This document shows, piece after piece, positions 52,631-61,091 of a stretch of DNA of 64,000 nucleotides; the stretch's first letter is position 1, and the number at the start of each line of letters is the position of its first letter. Under the pieces are notes generated by a model, which saw only the letters and a program-made list of their open reading frames with translations, was not told the origin of the DNA and did not search any database. Origin of the DNA: an uncultured Bacteroidia bacterium. Its GTDB lineage: Bacteria; Bacteroidota; Bacteroidia; Bacteroidales; UBA932. The stretch spans positions 17,967-81,966 of the forward strand of contig CACZCQ010000009.1 in the NCBI GenBank assembly GCA_902779765.1, read 5' to 3'. The translations under genes and the position numbers were made by a program.

Positions 52631-53123
52631 AGCTGAGCAGGTTGACGACCAGGATGGATACGATGTAGCTGGCTACGAGTGACAGACCTGTCTTGGCACC
52701 GATGAACCACAGGGGCCTGGTGCCTGCGCAGTCCGCAAGTATGTATATGACCAGGAACAGCGCGGTCAGGATGAGTATCGCGAAGGACATCCTTGCGAAG
52801 CCATATTTCTTGATGGTCAGGTTCTCTTTCTGCTCGAAGGGTTCGATCCCGAAGATCATGCCTATCAAGGTCTTCCTGACGAAGGCCACGGGGACCAGGG
52901 ACATGGCGTTGATGCCAAGGGTGCCCTCCGCCAGCCAGTCCACGGCCAGTCCCGTCGCGAACGCGATCACCATTGCCCAGAAGGTGTTCACCTTGGTGGG
53001 TATGCACAGGATCATGACCGGAAGGATCGTCAGCATCACCAGGGGAGTGAAGTGGAAGTAATTGCTCAGGATCATCTGGGCGATCACGAGAAGGATATAT
53101 GTGAATGCGAACGTCTTTCTCAT
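52614..53123 (-). CDS. mreD: Rod shape-determining protein MreD
   Basis: 169 residues with about five membrane helices, of the MreD type, the membrane subunit of the elongasome. The sequence is weakly conserved; identification rests on length, topology and position between mreC and mrdA. AFATGLAVDWLAEGTLGIN is the best family-like segment. It overlaps mreC by 4 bp and mrdA by 17 bp. Confidence 0.9.
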   Translation of the reverse strand: MRKTFAFTYILLVIAQMILSNYFHFTPLVMLTILPVMILCIPTKVNTFWAMVIAFATGLAVDWLAEGTLGINAMSLVPVAFVRKTLIGMIFGIEPFEQKENLTIKKYGFARMSFAILILTALFLVIYILADCAGTRPLWFIGAKTGLSLVASYIVSILVVNLLSYDDRR

Positions 53124-53959
53124 TTCTTGCTGCCCTCCTCTTCCTCGCGGTTCTCGATCTCTTCGATTTCCTTGATCCTGGTGTTTTCTATGATAGTGAC
53201 ATATTTCAGGGCGCTATGGTCCTGGAACAGCCTGACGCTGATCTCGTTGGTGGCTCCGTTGATTACTTTGGCCTCTCCTGCGATCCCGAGCGGGATGTCC
53301 GGAGGGAATATGGCGGAATAACCGCTGGTATATACGGTGTCGCCCGGGTTGTACTTGAACTGGAGAGGGATCTCTTTCAGGACCGCCCCGTTTGTCTTCA
53401 GGCCGTCCCAGGCCAGGGGACCCACGGCTCCCGTCGTGTCCAGCCTCGCGCTGATGTTGAGCTCCTTGTTGAGGAAGGAGATCGCGAATGAATAATGCTT
53501 GCTTACGGCATCCACGATTCCGATGACGCCCTTCGATGAGATTATTCCTGAATTCTCCACGACACCGTCTTCGCTTCCCTTGTCCAGGATCAGGTAATTG
53601 TGCTGGCTGTTCGTTCCGGACTTGATGATCGTGGCCGGGATGTAATTGAAGCCGTCCTCCTTGAGCTCGGGCCTGAATGCCGGATCGGACTCGATCGCCG
53701 CCTGCCTGTACCCGCGGACTATCCCCCTCAGGCGTTCGTTTTCGAGGGAAAGCTCATCGTTCTGTTTCCTTAGTGAGAAATAGTTCCCGACAGCCTGGGT
53801 CGTCCCCCAAGTCTTGGCCATGAAACCGTGGGAAATCCTGGTCAGCCAGAGCCTCTGAAGCTCGTTGTTGTGGGACAACATCGAGATTGCCGCGATCTCC
53901 AGAAGGATGAAGACCACGGCGTAGAAGATCTTGGAAACGACCGGTTTCTCCTTGGGCAT
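53120..53959 (-). CDS. mreC: Rod shape-determining protein MreC
   Basis: 279 residues from the ATG at 53959, which overlaps the mreB stop as TAATG; longer frames run into mreB. One membrane helix (about 12-30), a coiled coil (about 65-90, NDELSLENERLR), and the periplasmic beta domain with IKSGTNSQHNYLILDKGS, NSGIISSKGVIGIVD and YTSGYSAIFPPDIPLGIA. MreC scaffolds PBP2 and MreB. The highly charged C-terminal tail (IKEIEEIENREEEEGSKK) is a local feature. Confidence 0.94.
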   Translation of the reverse strand: MPKEKPVVSKIFYAVVFILLEIAAISMLSHNNELQRLWLTRISHGFMAKTWGTTQAVGNYFSLRKQNDELSLENERLRGIVRGYRQAAIESDPAFRPELKEDGFNYIPATIIKSGTNSQHNYLILDKGSEDGVVENSGIISSKGVIGIVDAVSKHYSFAISFLNKELNISARLDTTGAVGPLAWDGLKTNGAVLKEIPLQFKYNPGDTVYTSGYSAIFPPDIPLGIAGEAKVINGATNEISVRLFQDHSALKYVTIIENTRIKEIEEIENREEEEGSKK

Positions 53960-54981
53960 TACCTCATGAGGAATGAGTAGTTGGAAGTCTTCTTCAATGC
54001 GATGCATGTTCCCCTGGCCACGGCCCTGAGCGGGTCTTCGGCTACATGGAACTGGATGTTCACCTTGTCGGTGAACCTCTTTGCAAGACCGCGCAGGAGG
54101 GCGCCGCCTCCGGAAAGGAATATTCCGTTCTCGACAATGTCGGAGTAGAGCTCGGGAGGAGTCTGCTCAAGGACATGCAGTATGGATGCCTCCAGCTTGG
54201 CGACGGACTTGTCAAGGCAGTGTGCGATTTCCTGGTAGGTGACCGTGGCTTCGACCGGATGGGCTGTCATGAGGTTCGGACCGTTTACCTTGAACGGCTC
54301 CGGTTCCTCGTCGAGGTCGGGAATAACGGCTCCGACGGCGATCTTTATCTTCTCAGCAGTGGTCTCGCCGATCTTGATGTTGTGCTGCTGGCGCATGTAA
54401 TACTGGATGTCGGTATTGAACACGTCACCTGCGGTCGGGATGCTTTCCTGTTCGACTATGCCTCCCAGCGAAATCACTGCGATCTCGGCGGTACCACCGC
54501 CTATGTCAACGACCATGTTGCCCTTCGGGGCTTCCACGTCGAGTCCGATACCCAGGGCGGCTGCCATAGGTTCGTAGATGAGATACACGTCCCTTCCTCC
54601 GGCGTGCTCGCAGGAGTCACGGACGGCCCTGATCTCGACCTGGGTACTGCCGGAAGGGATACCTACGACGATCTTGAGATTGGGCGAGAACAAGGATTTC
54701 TTCTTGTTGTTGACCTGTTTGATAAATCCCTTGATCATCATCTCGGCCGCATTGAAGTCGGCGATGACACCGTTGCGCAGGGGGCGGATGGTCTTGATCC
54801 CGGGATTGGTGTGCTCATGCATCAGCTTGGCCTGCTGGCCGATAGCTATGCATTTCTGGGTGTTGTTGTCGATTGCCACTATGCTCGGCTCGTCCAGCAC
54901 TATGTCGTCATTGCGGAAAATGACGGTGTTGGCGGTACCGAGGTCCATTGCTATTTCTTGTGTAAGAAATGAAAATGCCAT
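53959..54981 (-). CDS. mreB: Rod shape-determining protein MreB
   Basis: 340-residue bacterial actin. MDLGTANTVIFRNDDIVLDEP, then PLRNGVIADFNAAE, VVGIPSGSTQVEIRAV, VVDIGGGTAEIAVISLGG and FLSGGGALLRGL are the nucleotide-binding stretches of MreB. It forms filaments under the membrane that direct lateral wall growth. First gene of the nine-gene run down to 44551. The divergent ispD gene starts 64 bp away; only a weak box (TATATTTA) is visible for this strand. Confidence 0.97.
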   Translation of the reverse strand: MAFSFLTQEIAMDLGTANTVIFRNDDIVLDEPSIVAIDNNTQKCIAIGQQAKLMHEHTNPGIKTIRPLRNGVIADFNAAEMMIKGFIKQVNNKKKSLFSPNLKIVVGIPSGSTQVEIRAVRDSCEHAGGRDVYLIYEPMAAALGIGLDVEAPKGNMVVDIGGGTAEIAVISLGGIVEQESIPTAGDVFNTDIQYYMRQQHNIKIGETTAEKIKIAVGAVIPDLDEEPEPFKVNGPNLMTAHPVEATVTYQEIAHCLDKSVAKLEASILHVLEQTPPELYSDIVENGIFLSGGGALLRGLAKRFTDKVNIQFHVAEDPLRAVARGTCIALKKTSNYSFLMR

Positions 54982-55026
54982 GATTTTTAATGTCTAAAAT
55001 ACAAGTTGTAAATATACAAAAAAACT

Positions 55027-55034
55027 TATATTTG
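55027..55034 (+). promoter_or_regulatory. -7 box TATATTTG of ispD
   Basis: Exact TAnnTTTG match 11 bp before the ispD start, giving a leader of about 6 nt. Confidence 0.6.
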
Positions 55035-55045
55035 TAAGGAATAAT

Positions 55046-55783
55046 ATGGGCCGGTATAACAAAATATTAATAGTGATGGCCGCTGGAAGCGGCTCCAGGA
55101 TGGGTGCTTCGATTCCCAAGCAATTCCTCGACCTCGACGGCAAGCCTATCCTCCGCAGGACCATCGAGACATTCGTCTCCGCCGTACCGGACATCAGGGT
55201 CGTCACGGTCCTTCCGAAGGAACATATCGGTTTCTGGAAGGAGTATTGCCTGTCCAATGATTTCAACTGCCCCCAGCTTCTGGTCGCCGGCGGAATCACA
55301 AGGTTCCATTCTGTAAGGAACGCGTTGGAAAGAGTACCGGATGATGCGATAGTGGCGATTCACGACGGTGTCAGGCCGCTCATTTCCACCGGGCTCATAA
55401 AGACCATGTTCGACCGTATGGAGCAGGCCGGAATCCGTGCCCTGATACCGGTGGTTCCATCGGTAGATACGCTCAAGGTATTGGACAGAAGGACATTGTC
55501 CTCAGGAGAAGAGGTTTTGGAAGATTCCGGCGAGGAGGTGGACAGGAGCAGGATATTCGGTGCCCAGACGCCTCAGATGTTCCTTTCCCGCGACATCAAG
55601 GAAGCTTATTCCCAGGCATTCGACACTTCATTCACCGACGATGCTTCCGTGGCCCGTAAAAAAGGAATATCCCTCTCCTACTGTGCAGGAGAGAGATATA
55701 ACTTCAAAATCACTTCACCCGAAGATCTCGCTCTCGCGAGGATGGTCATTTCTTCTTGGACTCGCCCGGGGTCTGGTAGCTAG
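55046..55783 (+). CDS. ispD: 2-C-methyl-D-erythritol 4-phosphate cytidylyltransferase
   Basis: 245 residues. The nucleotide-binding signature AAGSGSRMGASIPKQFL is at the N-terminus, followed by IVAIHDGVRPLIS and AQTPQMFLSRDIKEAY, then the C-terminal TDDASVARKKG and FKITSPEDLALAR. It transfers CMP to MEP in the non-mevalonate isoprenoid pathway. Length fits the family (about 230). A short linker SSGEEVLEDSGEEVDRS is inserted around residues 152-168. It ends tail-to-tail inside the Lrp-family gene, a 38-bp overlap. Confidence 0.95.
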   Translation: MGRYNKILIVMAAGSGSRMGASIPKQFLDLDGKPILRRTIETFVSAVPDIRVVTVLPKEHIGFWKEYCLSNDFNCPQLLVAGGITRFHSVRNALERVPDDAIVAIHDGVRPLISTGLIKTMFDRMEQAGIRALIPVVPSVDTLKVLDRRTLSSGEEVLEDSGEEVDRSRIFGAQTPQMFLSRDIKEAYSQAFDTSFTDDASVARKKGISLSYCAGERYNFKITSPEDLALARMVISSWTRPGSGS

Positions 55784-56255
55784 TGTGCTTGTAATCCTTG
55801 ACCCATACCTGGCGCTCGATGGCCTGGTCCAGCGAGATCATCGTTTCGGTTGACTGGATGTAGGGGATCTTCTGCATGGTGTTCAGAAGTACTTCCATCA
55901 GGTGATCGTTGTCGAAGCAGTAGACCTTTACGAGCAGGGCGGCATTGCCGGTTACGAAATGACACTCTACGATCTCGGCTATCTTCTTAAGATTTGCAAC
56001 GACTTCCGGATACTTGTTAGCCTCTGAGAGAGTGACGCTTATGAAAGCGCAGACATTCAGTCCCAACGCCTGCGGTTTCACCAGAAGCCTGGAGCCCGTT
56101 ATTACCCCGTTCGCCTCCAACCTCTTGACTCTCTGATGAATAGCTGCACCGGAAACACCGCATTCCCTTGCAATTTCCAGGAAGGGCATCCTGGCGTTGT
56201 TCACCAGGAAAGACAAGATTTTCTGATCGATCTGGTCAATGTGATAAGTTGCCAT
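55746..56255 (-). CDS. Lrp/AsnC family transcriptional regulator
   Basis: 169 residues from the ATG at 56255 (MATYHIDQIDQKIL). An N-terminal winged helix-turn-helix (about 5-60; MPFLEIARECGVSGAAIHQRVKRLEANGVI) is followed by an Lrp ligand/RAM domain (about 65-145; VCAFISVTLSEANKYPEV, VTGNAALLVKVYCFD). The family senses amino acids and regulates their metabolism. A tail (KDYKHTSYQTPGESKKK) extends past the domain. The ligand is unknown. Own promoter box at 56283-56290. Confidence 0.93.
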   Translation of the reverse strand: MATYHIDQIDQKILSFLVNNARMPFLEIARECGVSGAAIHQRVKRLEANGVITGSRLLVKPQALGLNVCAFISVTLSEANKYPEVVANLKKIAEIVECHFVTGNAALLVKVYCFDNDHLMEVLLNTMQKIPYIQSTETMISLDQAIERQVWVKDYKHTSYQTPGESKKK

Positions 56256-56282
56256 TACTTTCGATTTATAACTAGGTAATGG

Positions 56283-56290
56283 CAAAAATA
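56283..56290 (-). promoter_or_regulatory. -7 box TATTTTTG of the Lrp-family gene
   Basis: Exact TAnnTTTG match on the minus strand, 27 bp before the start codon, within the 53-bp gap after topA. Confidence 0.5.
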
Positions 56291-56308
56291 ATTAAAAAAA
56301 TTAAAAAA

Positions 56309-58624
56309 TCAAGACTTTTTAAAGCGTCGGTGCGCTTTTACGGTAGGTTTTGAATTGTCAATGAGTTTTCGACAATCCTCTTCCGACAGGGCTTTGGCAT
56401 CCGTTCCTTTAGGTATCCGGTAGTTGGAACCTGCGTGTTTTATATAAGGACCGTAACGTCCGTTGATGACCTGGATGTCAGCATCCTTGAATTCGAGAAG
56501 CACAGGATTCTCGGCTGTCTTGCCCAACTCCTTCTCGATTATTTCGATGCATTCTTCTACCTTGACCTTGAGAGGATCCTTACCTTTTGGCAGGGATACG
56601 TTCTTGTCTCCGTATTTCAGATATGGACCGAAACGGCCTTTCATCGCGATGATGTCGGTCCCGTTGTACTGGCCGACCGTCCTGGGAAGTTCGAAGAGCT
56701 TGAGGGCCTCTTCCAGGGTTATGGTTTCGATGAGCTGCCCCCTGCCAAGAGAAGCGTACTGGGCATCGCTGCCTTCACCTTTCTGGATGAAAGGACCGAA
56801 TTTGCCGAATTTGGCTATGAGCTTGTTCCCTTCACCGTCCGTACCGAGTTCCCTGGAGATATGGCTGTAGTTGCCGTCATGCAGCACTTCGTCAACCTTC
56901 TTGTGGAAAGGAGTATAGAAGCTGCCGATGACATCGTTCCAAACCAGCTTTCCGTCGGCGATCTGGTCGAAGTCCTTCTCGACGTTGGCAGTGAAATCAT
57001 AGTCCATTATGGAGTCGAAATTCTTCTCGAGATAATCGGTGACGATCATTCCGATCTCCTGGGGGAACAGCTTGCCCCTTTCAGCGCCTACGGTTTCGAC
57101 CTTGGAAGTCTCACTGACCGTGCTGTCTTTCAGGACCAGGTCGGTGACGCTGACCTTGCGTCCTTCCTTGTCCCCCTTGACTATGTATCCGCGGCCGGAT
57201 GTCAGGGTGCTTATGGTAGTTGCGTAAGTCGAAGGACGTCCGATCCCCAGTTCTTCGAGTTTCTTGACGAGTGTCGCTTCCGAATACCTGGGAGGGGCGG
57301 CGGTGAACTTGCATTCCGCGGAGATGGTCTTGCGTTCCATCACGGTGCCGGGCTGAAGGTCCGGGAGTATGATTTCGTTATCGTCGGCTTCCTGGTCGTC
57401 GGTACCCTCGATGTAAAGTTTGAGGAATCCGTCGAAAAGGACCTGGGTGGCCTGCACGCCGAACTTCTCGCTTCTCTTGTCGGATGAGATCTTCATCGTG
57501 GTCAGGAGGACCTTGGCATCCGCCATCTGGGAAGCGACCGTCCTCTTCCATATAAGGTTGTAAAGCTTCTTCTCCTGTGCGGTTCCCTCGATGTCGGTGT
57601 TCTCGATGTATGTCGGGCGTATGGCTTCGTGGGCTTCCTGGGCGCCCCTGCTCTTCGTGCGGAACTGGCGTGTCTTCACGTAATCCTCGCCGTATGCCTC
57701 GGTTATGAATTTCTTGGCAGTTCCGAGAGCCAGGCTCGAAAGGTTGGTCGAGTCCGTCCTCATATATGTTATAAGTCCTCTCTCATACAGGGCCTGGGCC
57801 ACCCTCATCGTCACGCTGACCGGGAAATGCAGTTTCCTGGCCGCCTCCTGCTGGAGGGTTGAAGTCGTGAACGGGGCTGCAGGGAAGCGCACGGCTTCCT
57901 TCTTCTCCACGTCGGTGATCGTGAATGCGGCGCCTATGCAATCGTTGAGGAAGCTCCTTGCCTCTTCGATGTCCTTGAACCTGTTCTCAAGGGTAGCCTT
58001 GACCTTCGTGGATGCAGGAAGACCTTCCGGATGGAAAACACCCTCCACCTTGTAGTAGGACTCGTTGTCGAAGGCCATGATCTCCCTTTCCCTTTCCACG
58101 ACCAGCCTGAGTGCGACTGACTGTACGCGTCCTGCGCTCAGTTTCGGCTGGATCTTCCTCCAGAGGATGGGTGAAAGCTCGAAACCGACAAGCCTGTCCA
58201 GCACCCTTCTTGCCTGCTGGGCGTTCACCAGGTTCATGTCTATGTCGCGGGGATTCTGGACTGCGTTGAGGATGGCATCCTTGGTAATCTCGTGGAACAC
58301 TATCCTCCTGGTCTTGTCCTTGTCCAGACCGAGTGTATCAAGGAGATGCCAGGAAATGGCCTCTCCCTCGCGGTCCTCATCGGAAGCGAGCCAGACGGTA
58401 GTTGCGGCATCGGCCGCCTTCCTGAGCTCCGATACTACTTTCTTCTTGTCCGACGGGATTACATATTCGGGGGTGAAGTTCTTCTCCACGTCTACGCTAA
58501 GCTTCTTGTCCTGAAGGTCCCGGATGTGTCCGAAACTGGATTTTACGGTGAAATCCTTGCCCAGGAATTTCTGGATGGTCTTCGCTTTTGCGGGAGACTC
58601 GACTATAACAAGATTGTCTGCCAT
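56309..58624 (-). CDS. topA: DNA topoisomerase I
   Basis: 771 residues from the ATG at 58624 (MADNLVIVESPAKAKTIQKF); longer frames overlap the PBP1A promoter. The Toprim domain (about 4-120) has the glutamate in VESPAK and DEDREGEAISWH. The active-site tyrosine is in GLITYMRTDSTNLS. Instead of zinc fingers, the C-terminus holds three TOPRIM-C repeats (FGPFIQKGEG, GRFGPYLKYGDKNVSLP, GRYGPYIKHAGSNYRIP), as usual in this phylum. It relaxes negative supercoils. It is divergent from PBP1A. Confidence 0.96.
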   Translation of the reverse strand: MADNLVIVESPAKAKTIQKFLGKDFTVKSSFGHIRDLQDKKLSVDVEKNFTPEYVIPSDKKKVVSELRKAADAATTVWLASDEDREGEAISWHLLDTLGLDKDKTRRIVFHEITKDAILNAVQNPRDIDMNLVNAQQARRVLDRLVGFELSPILWRKIQPKLSAGRVQSVALRLVVEREREIMAFDNESYYKVEGVFHPEGLPASTKVKATLENRFKDIEEARSFLNDCIGAAFTITDVEKKEAVRFPAAPFTTSTLQQEAARKLHFPVSVTMRVAQALYERGLITYMRTDSTNLSSLALGTAKKFITEAYGEDYVKTRQFRTKSRGAQEAHEAIRPTYIENTDIEGTAQEKKLYNLIWKRTVASQMADAKVLLTTMKISSDKRSEKFGVQATQVLFDGFLKLYIEGTDDQEADDNEIILPDLQPGTVMERKTISAECKFTAAPPRYSEATLVKKLEELGIGRPSTYATTISTLTSGRGYIVKGDKEGRKVSVTDLVLKDSTVSETSKVETVGAERGKLFPQEIGMIVTDYLEKNFDSIMDYDFTANVEKDFDQIADGKLVWNDVIGSFYTPFHKKVDEVLHDGNYSHISRELGTDGEGNKLIAKFGKFGPFIQKGEGSDAQYASLGRGQLIETITLEEALKLFELPRTVGQYNGTDIIAMKGRFGPYLKYGDKNVSLPKGKDPLKVKVEECIEIIEKELGKTAENPVLLEFKDADIQVINGRYGPYIKHAGSNYRIPKGTDAKALSEEDCRKLIDNSKPTVKAHRRFKKS

Positions 58625-58714
58625 GTGTTTCTGTTTAGTAAGTTGTTCATAGATAGTTTGAAGTTTCAATCTGCAAAGTAAACCACAAACCGGGCAATTT
58701 TCCAAATTTTGTTT

Positions 58715-58722
58715 TAAATTTG
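58715..58722 (+). promoter_or_regulatory. -7 box TAAATTTG of the PBP1A operon
   Basis: Exact TAnnTTTG match ending 8 bp before the start codon, so the leader is only a few nucleotides. The same 15-base string precedes the GHL6-like gene at 11460. Confidence 0.6.
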
Positions 58723-58730
58723 TCTTTATT

Positions 58731-61082
58731 ATGACTGAAGAGACAAAAAAGAAAATAATCAAGTGGTTCTGGATCCTGATTACGTTTCCGGTACTGTTCC
58801 TGCTGTTCATGATCCTGCTCGTCTGGGTGTTCGCAGGCATCCCTTCTTTCGAGGAACTGGAAAACCCTGACAACAAGCTTGCTACGCAAGTCATAGCCGA
58901 AGGGGGAGAGGTTCTCACGACCTTCCATATAGAGAACAGGACTTATGTCACATACGAGGAACTGTCGCCCAACATCGTCCATGCCGCTGTGGCTACCGAG
59001 GATGCCCGCTTCTACAGGCATTCCGGCATAGACTTCAAGGGATTGGGACGAGTCCTGTTCAAGACCATCCTGATGCGCAAGTCCAACCAGGGAGGAGGAA
59101 GTACCATTACCCAGCAGCTGGCCAAGACGCTTTATCCACGAATGGACACGGGCCGGAAGATTCCGGGCATATACCACTTCAAGATGGTCTGGATCAAATT
59201 GAAGGAGTGGATCACCGCCGTCAAGCTGGAAAGGGACTATACCAAGGATGAGATCATGACCATGTATCTCAATTCGATTTTCTTCGGCAGCAATGCCTAT
59301 GGCATACGTTCCGCTGCGGAGACCTTCTTCGGCAAGACCCCTTCCGAACTCAACATCGAGGAAAGTGCCATGCTGATCGGCATGGCCAACAAGCCCACCC
59401 GTTACAACCCAGCCCTCAATCCCGACAAGGCCCTCTCCAGGAGGAACTTCGTGATCGGCCAGATGGAGAAGGCGGGATATATCGACAAGCACCAGAGGGA
59501 TTCTATCCAGCAGATACCCATCGTCCTTGACTACGAGGTCCAGGACCATAATGCCGGCCGTGCTCCGTATTTCAGGGATATGATCCGCAGGGTCATGACG
59601 GCTAAGAAGCCCCATCGTTCGGATTATAAGGTCCGCGAGGACTACACTGCGGATTCCCTTGCCTGGGCGAACGACCAGCTCTACGGATGGATCGAGAAGA
59701 ACCCTAAGACCGACGGAACCCTTTATGACCTCGACAAGGACGGATTGAGGATATATACGACCATCAACTACAAGATGCAGAAATATGCCGAGGAGGCCGT
59801 TGCAGAGCGCATCAAATCCCTCCAGGCCGATTTCATGAAGGACCTCAAGCACAAGACCCATGCTCCTTTCTCCAACGACATCGACGAGGCGACGAGGGAC
59901 AGGCTGATGAACCAGGCCCGCAGATGGAGCGACCGCTGGCGTATCCTCAAGAAGAGCGGCATGTCCGATTCTCAGATACTGAAGACTTTCTCGGAACCTG
60001 CCAAGATGCGTATATTCGCATATAACCAGAAGGGATATATCGACACCACGATGACCCCTGACGATTCCATCCGCTACTACAAGGGGATGCTGAGGACGGC
60101 ATTCGTGGCGATGGAGCCCGGCACTGGACATGTCAAGGCCTATGTGGGCGGCCCCAACTACAGGTATTTCAAGTATGACAATGTCCGTCAGGGCAAGCGG
60201 CAGGTCGGTTCGACCATCAAGCCGTTCCTGTACACCCTGGCCATGCAGGAGGGAATGACCCCTTGCGACAAGGTGGTCGACCTTCCCCAGACTTTCGAAA
60301 TCCCCGGAGGCGGCACATGGACCCCCAGAAGTACCGACAGCCAGAAATGGATAGGCAGCACGGTCACCCTCAAGTGGGGCCTGACCAACAGTTCCAACAA
60401 CATCTCCGCTTACCTGATGAAGCAGTTCGGACCCTCTGCCATGGCTGACATGATGCGCAGGATGGGCATCCAGAGCCATATCGACGAAGTCCCAGCCCTG
60501 TGTGTCGGTCCGGCCGACATTACGCTCTGGGAGATGGTGGCCGCATACAATACCTTCCCTTCAAAGGGAGTGTATGTCGCCCCTATCTTCGTGACGAGGA
60601 TCGAGGACAGGCAGGGCAATGTCGTCGGCGAATTCACCACGCAGAAGCGTGAGGCCATAGGTGAGAATACGGCGTACCTGATGGTCAACCTGATGCAGGG
60701 TGTCGTGCAGGGCGGAACCGCCAGCAGGCTGCGTTACCGATATAACCTGATGGGCGAGATCGCCGGCAAGACCGGAACCACCAATGACAACTCCGACGGA
60801 TGGTTCATCGGATATACCCCTACCATCGTGGCTGGGGTCTGGACAGGTGCGGAAGACCGCCAGGTCCACTTCCAGTCCGGTTCGCTCGGCCAGGGTGCGA
60901 ACATGTCCCTGCCGACCTGGGGTATCTTCATGCAGAAGGTGATTGCCGACGGAAAGCTCGGTGTCACGGCCAATGACAAGTTCGCGGCTCCCGCTGGAGT
61001 GGTGGACGGCCTCGGTTGCACCGGAGCCGACAATGAAGTCTCGGACCAGCAGGAAAGGATAGAGGATTATTATTTTGAATAG
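58731..61082 (+). CDS. mrcA: Penicillin-binding protein 1A, bifunctional
   Basis: 783 residues: one membrane helix (about 10-35), a GT51 glycosyltransferase domain (about 60-240) with the catalytic glutamate in VATEDARFYRH and GGGSTITQQLAKTLY, then a transpeptidase domain with VGSTIKPFLYTLAM (SxxK), NSSNNISAYLM (SxN) and GKTGTTNDNSDGWF (KTG). It polymerises and cross-links peptidoglycan. First gene of a unit continuing into ddl (9-bp gap) and prmC. Confidence 0.95.
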   Translation: MTEETKKKIIKWFWILITFPVLFLLFMILLVWVFAGIPSFEELENPDNKLATQVIAEGGEVLTTFHIENRTYVTYEELSPNIVHAAVATEDARFYRHSGIDFKGLGRVLFKTILMRKSNQGGGSTITQQLAKTLYPRMDTGRKIPGIYHFKMVWIKLKEWITAVKLERDYTKDEIMTMYLNSIFFGSNAYGIRSAAETFFGKTPSELNIEESAMLIGMANKPTRYNPALNPDKALSRRNFVIGQMEKAGYIDKHQRDSIQQIPIVLDYEVQDHNAGRAPYFRDMIRRVMTAKKPHRSDYKVREDYTADSLAWANDQLYGWIEKNPKTDGTLYDLDKDGLRIYTTINYKMQKYAEEAVAERIKSLQADFMKDLKHKTHAPFSNDIDEATRDRLMNQARRWSDRWRILKKSGMSDSQILKTFSEPAKMRIFAYNQKGYIDTTMTPDDSIRYYKGMLRTAFVAMEPGTGHVKAYVGGPNYRYFKYDNVRQGKRQVGSTIKPFLYTLAMQEGMTPCDKVVDLPQTFEIPGGGTWTPRSTDSQKWIGSTVTLKWGLTNSSNNISAYLMKQFGPSAMADMMRRMGIQSHIDEVPALCVGPADITLWEMVAAYNTFPSKGVYVAPIFVTRIEDRQGNVVGEFTTQKREAIGENTAYLMVNLMQGVVQGGTASRLRYRYNLMGEIAGKTGTTNDNSDGWFIGYTPTIVAGVWTGAEDRQVHFQSGSLGQGANMSLPTWGIFMQKVIADGKLGVTANDKFAAPAGVVDGLGCTGADNEVSDQQERIEDYYFE

Positions 61083-61091
61083 CTTCTTAAT

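Noticed and set aside
58647-60479. 610-codon frame on the minus strand
   Set aside because: Antisense to PBP1A, rich in His, Gly and Arg-type shadow composition, with no domain. The high GC content makes such frames common here.
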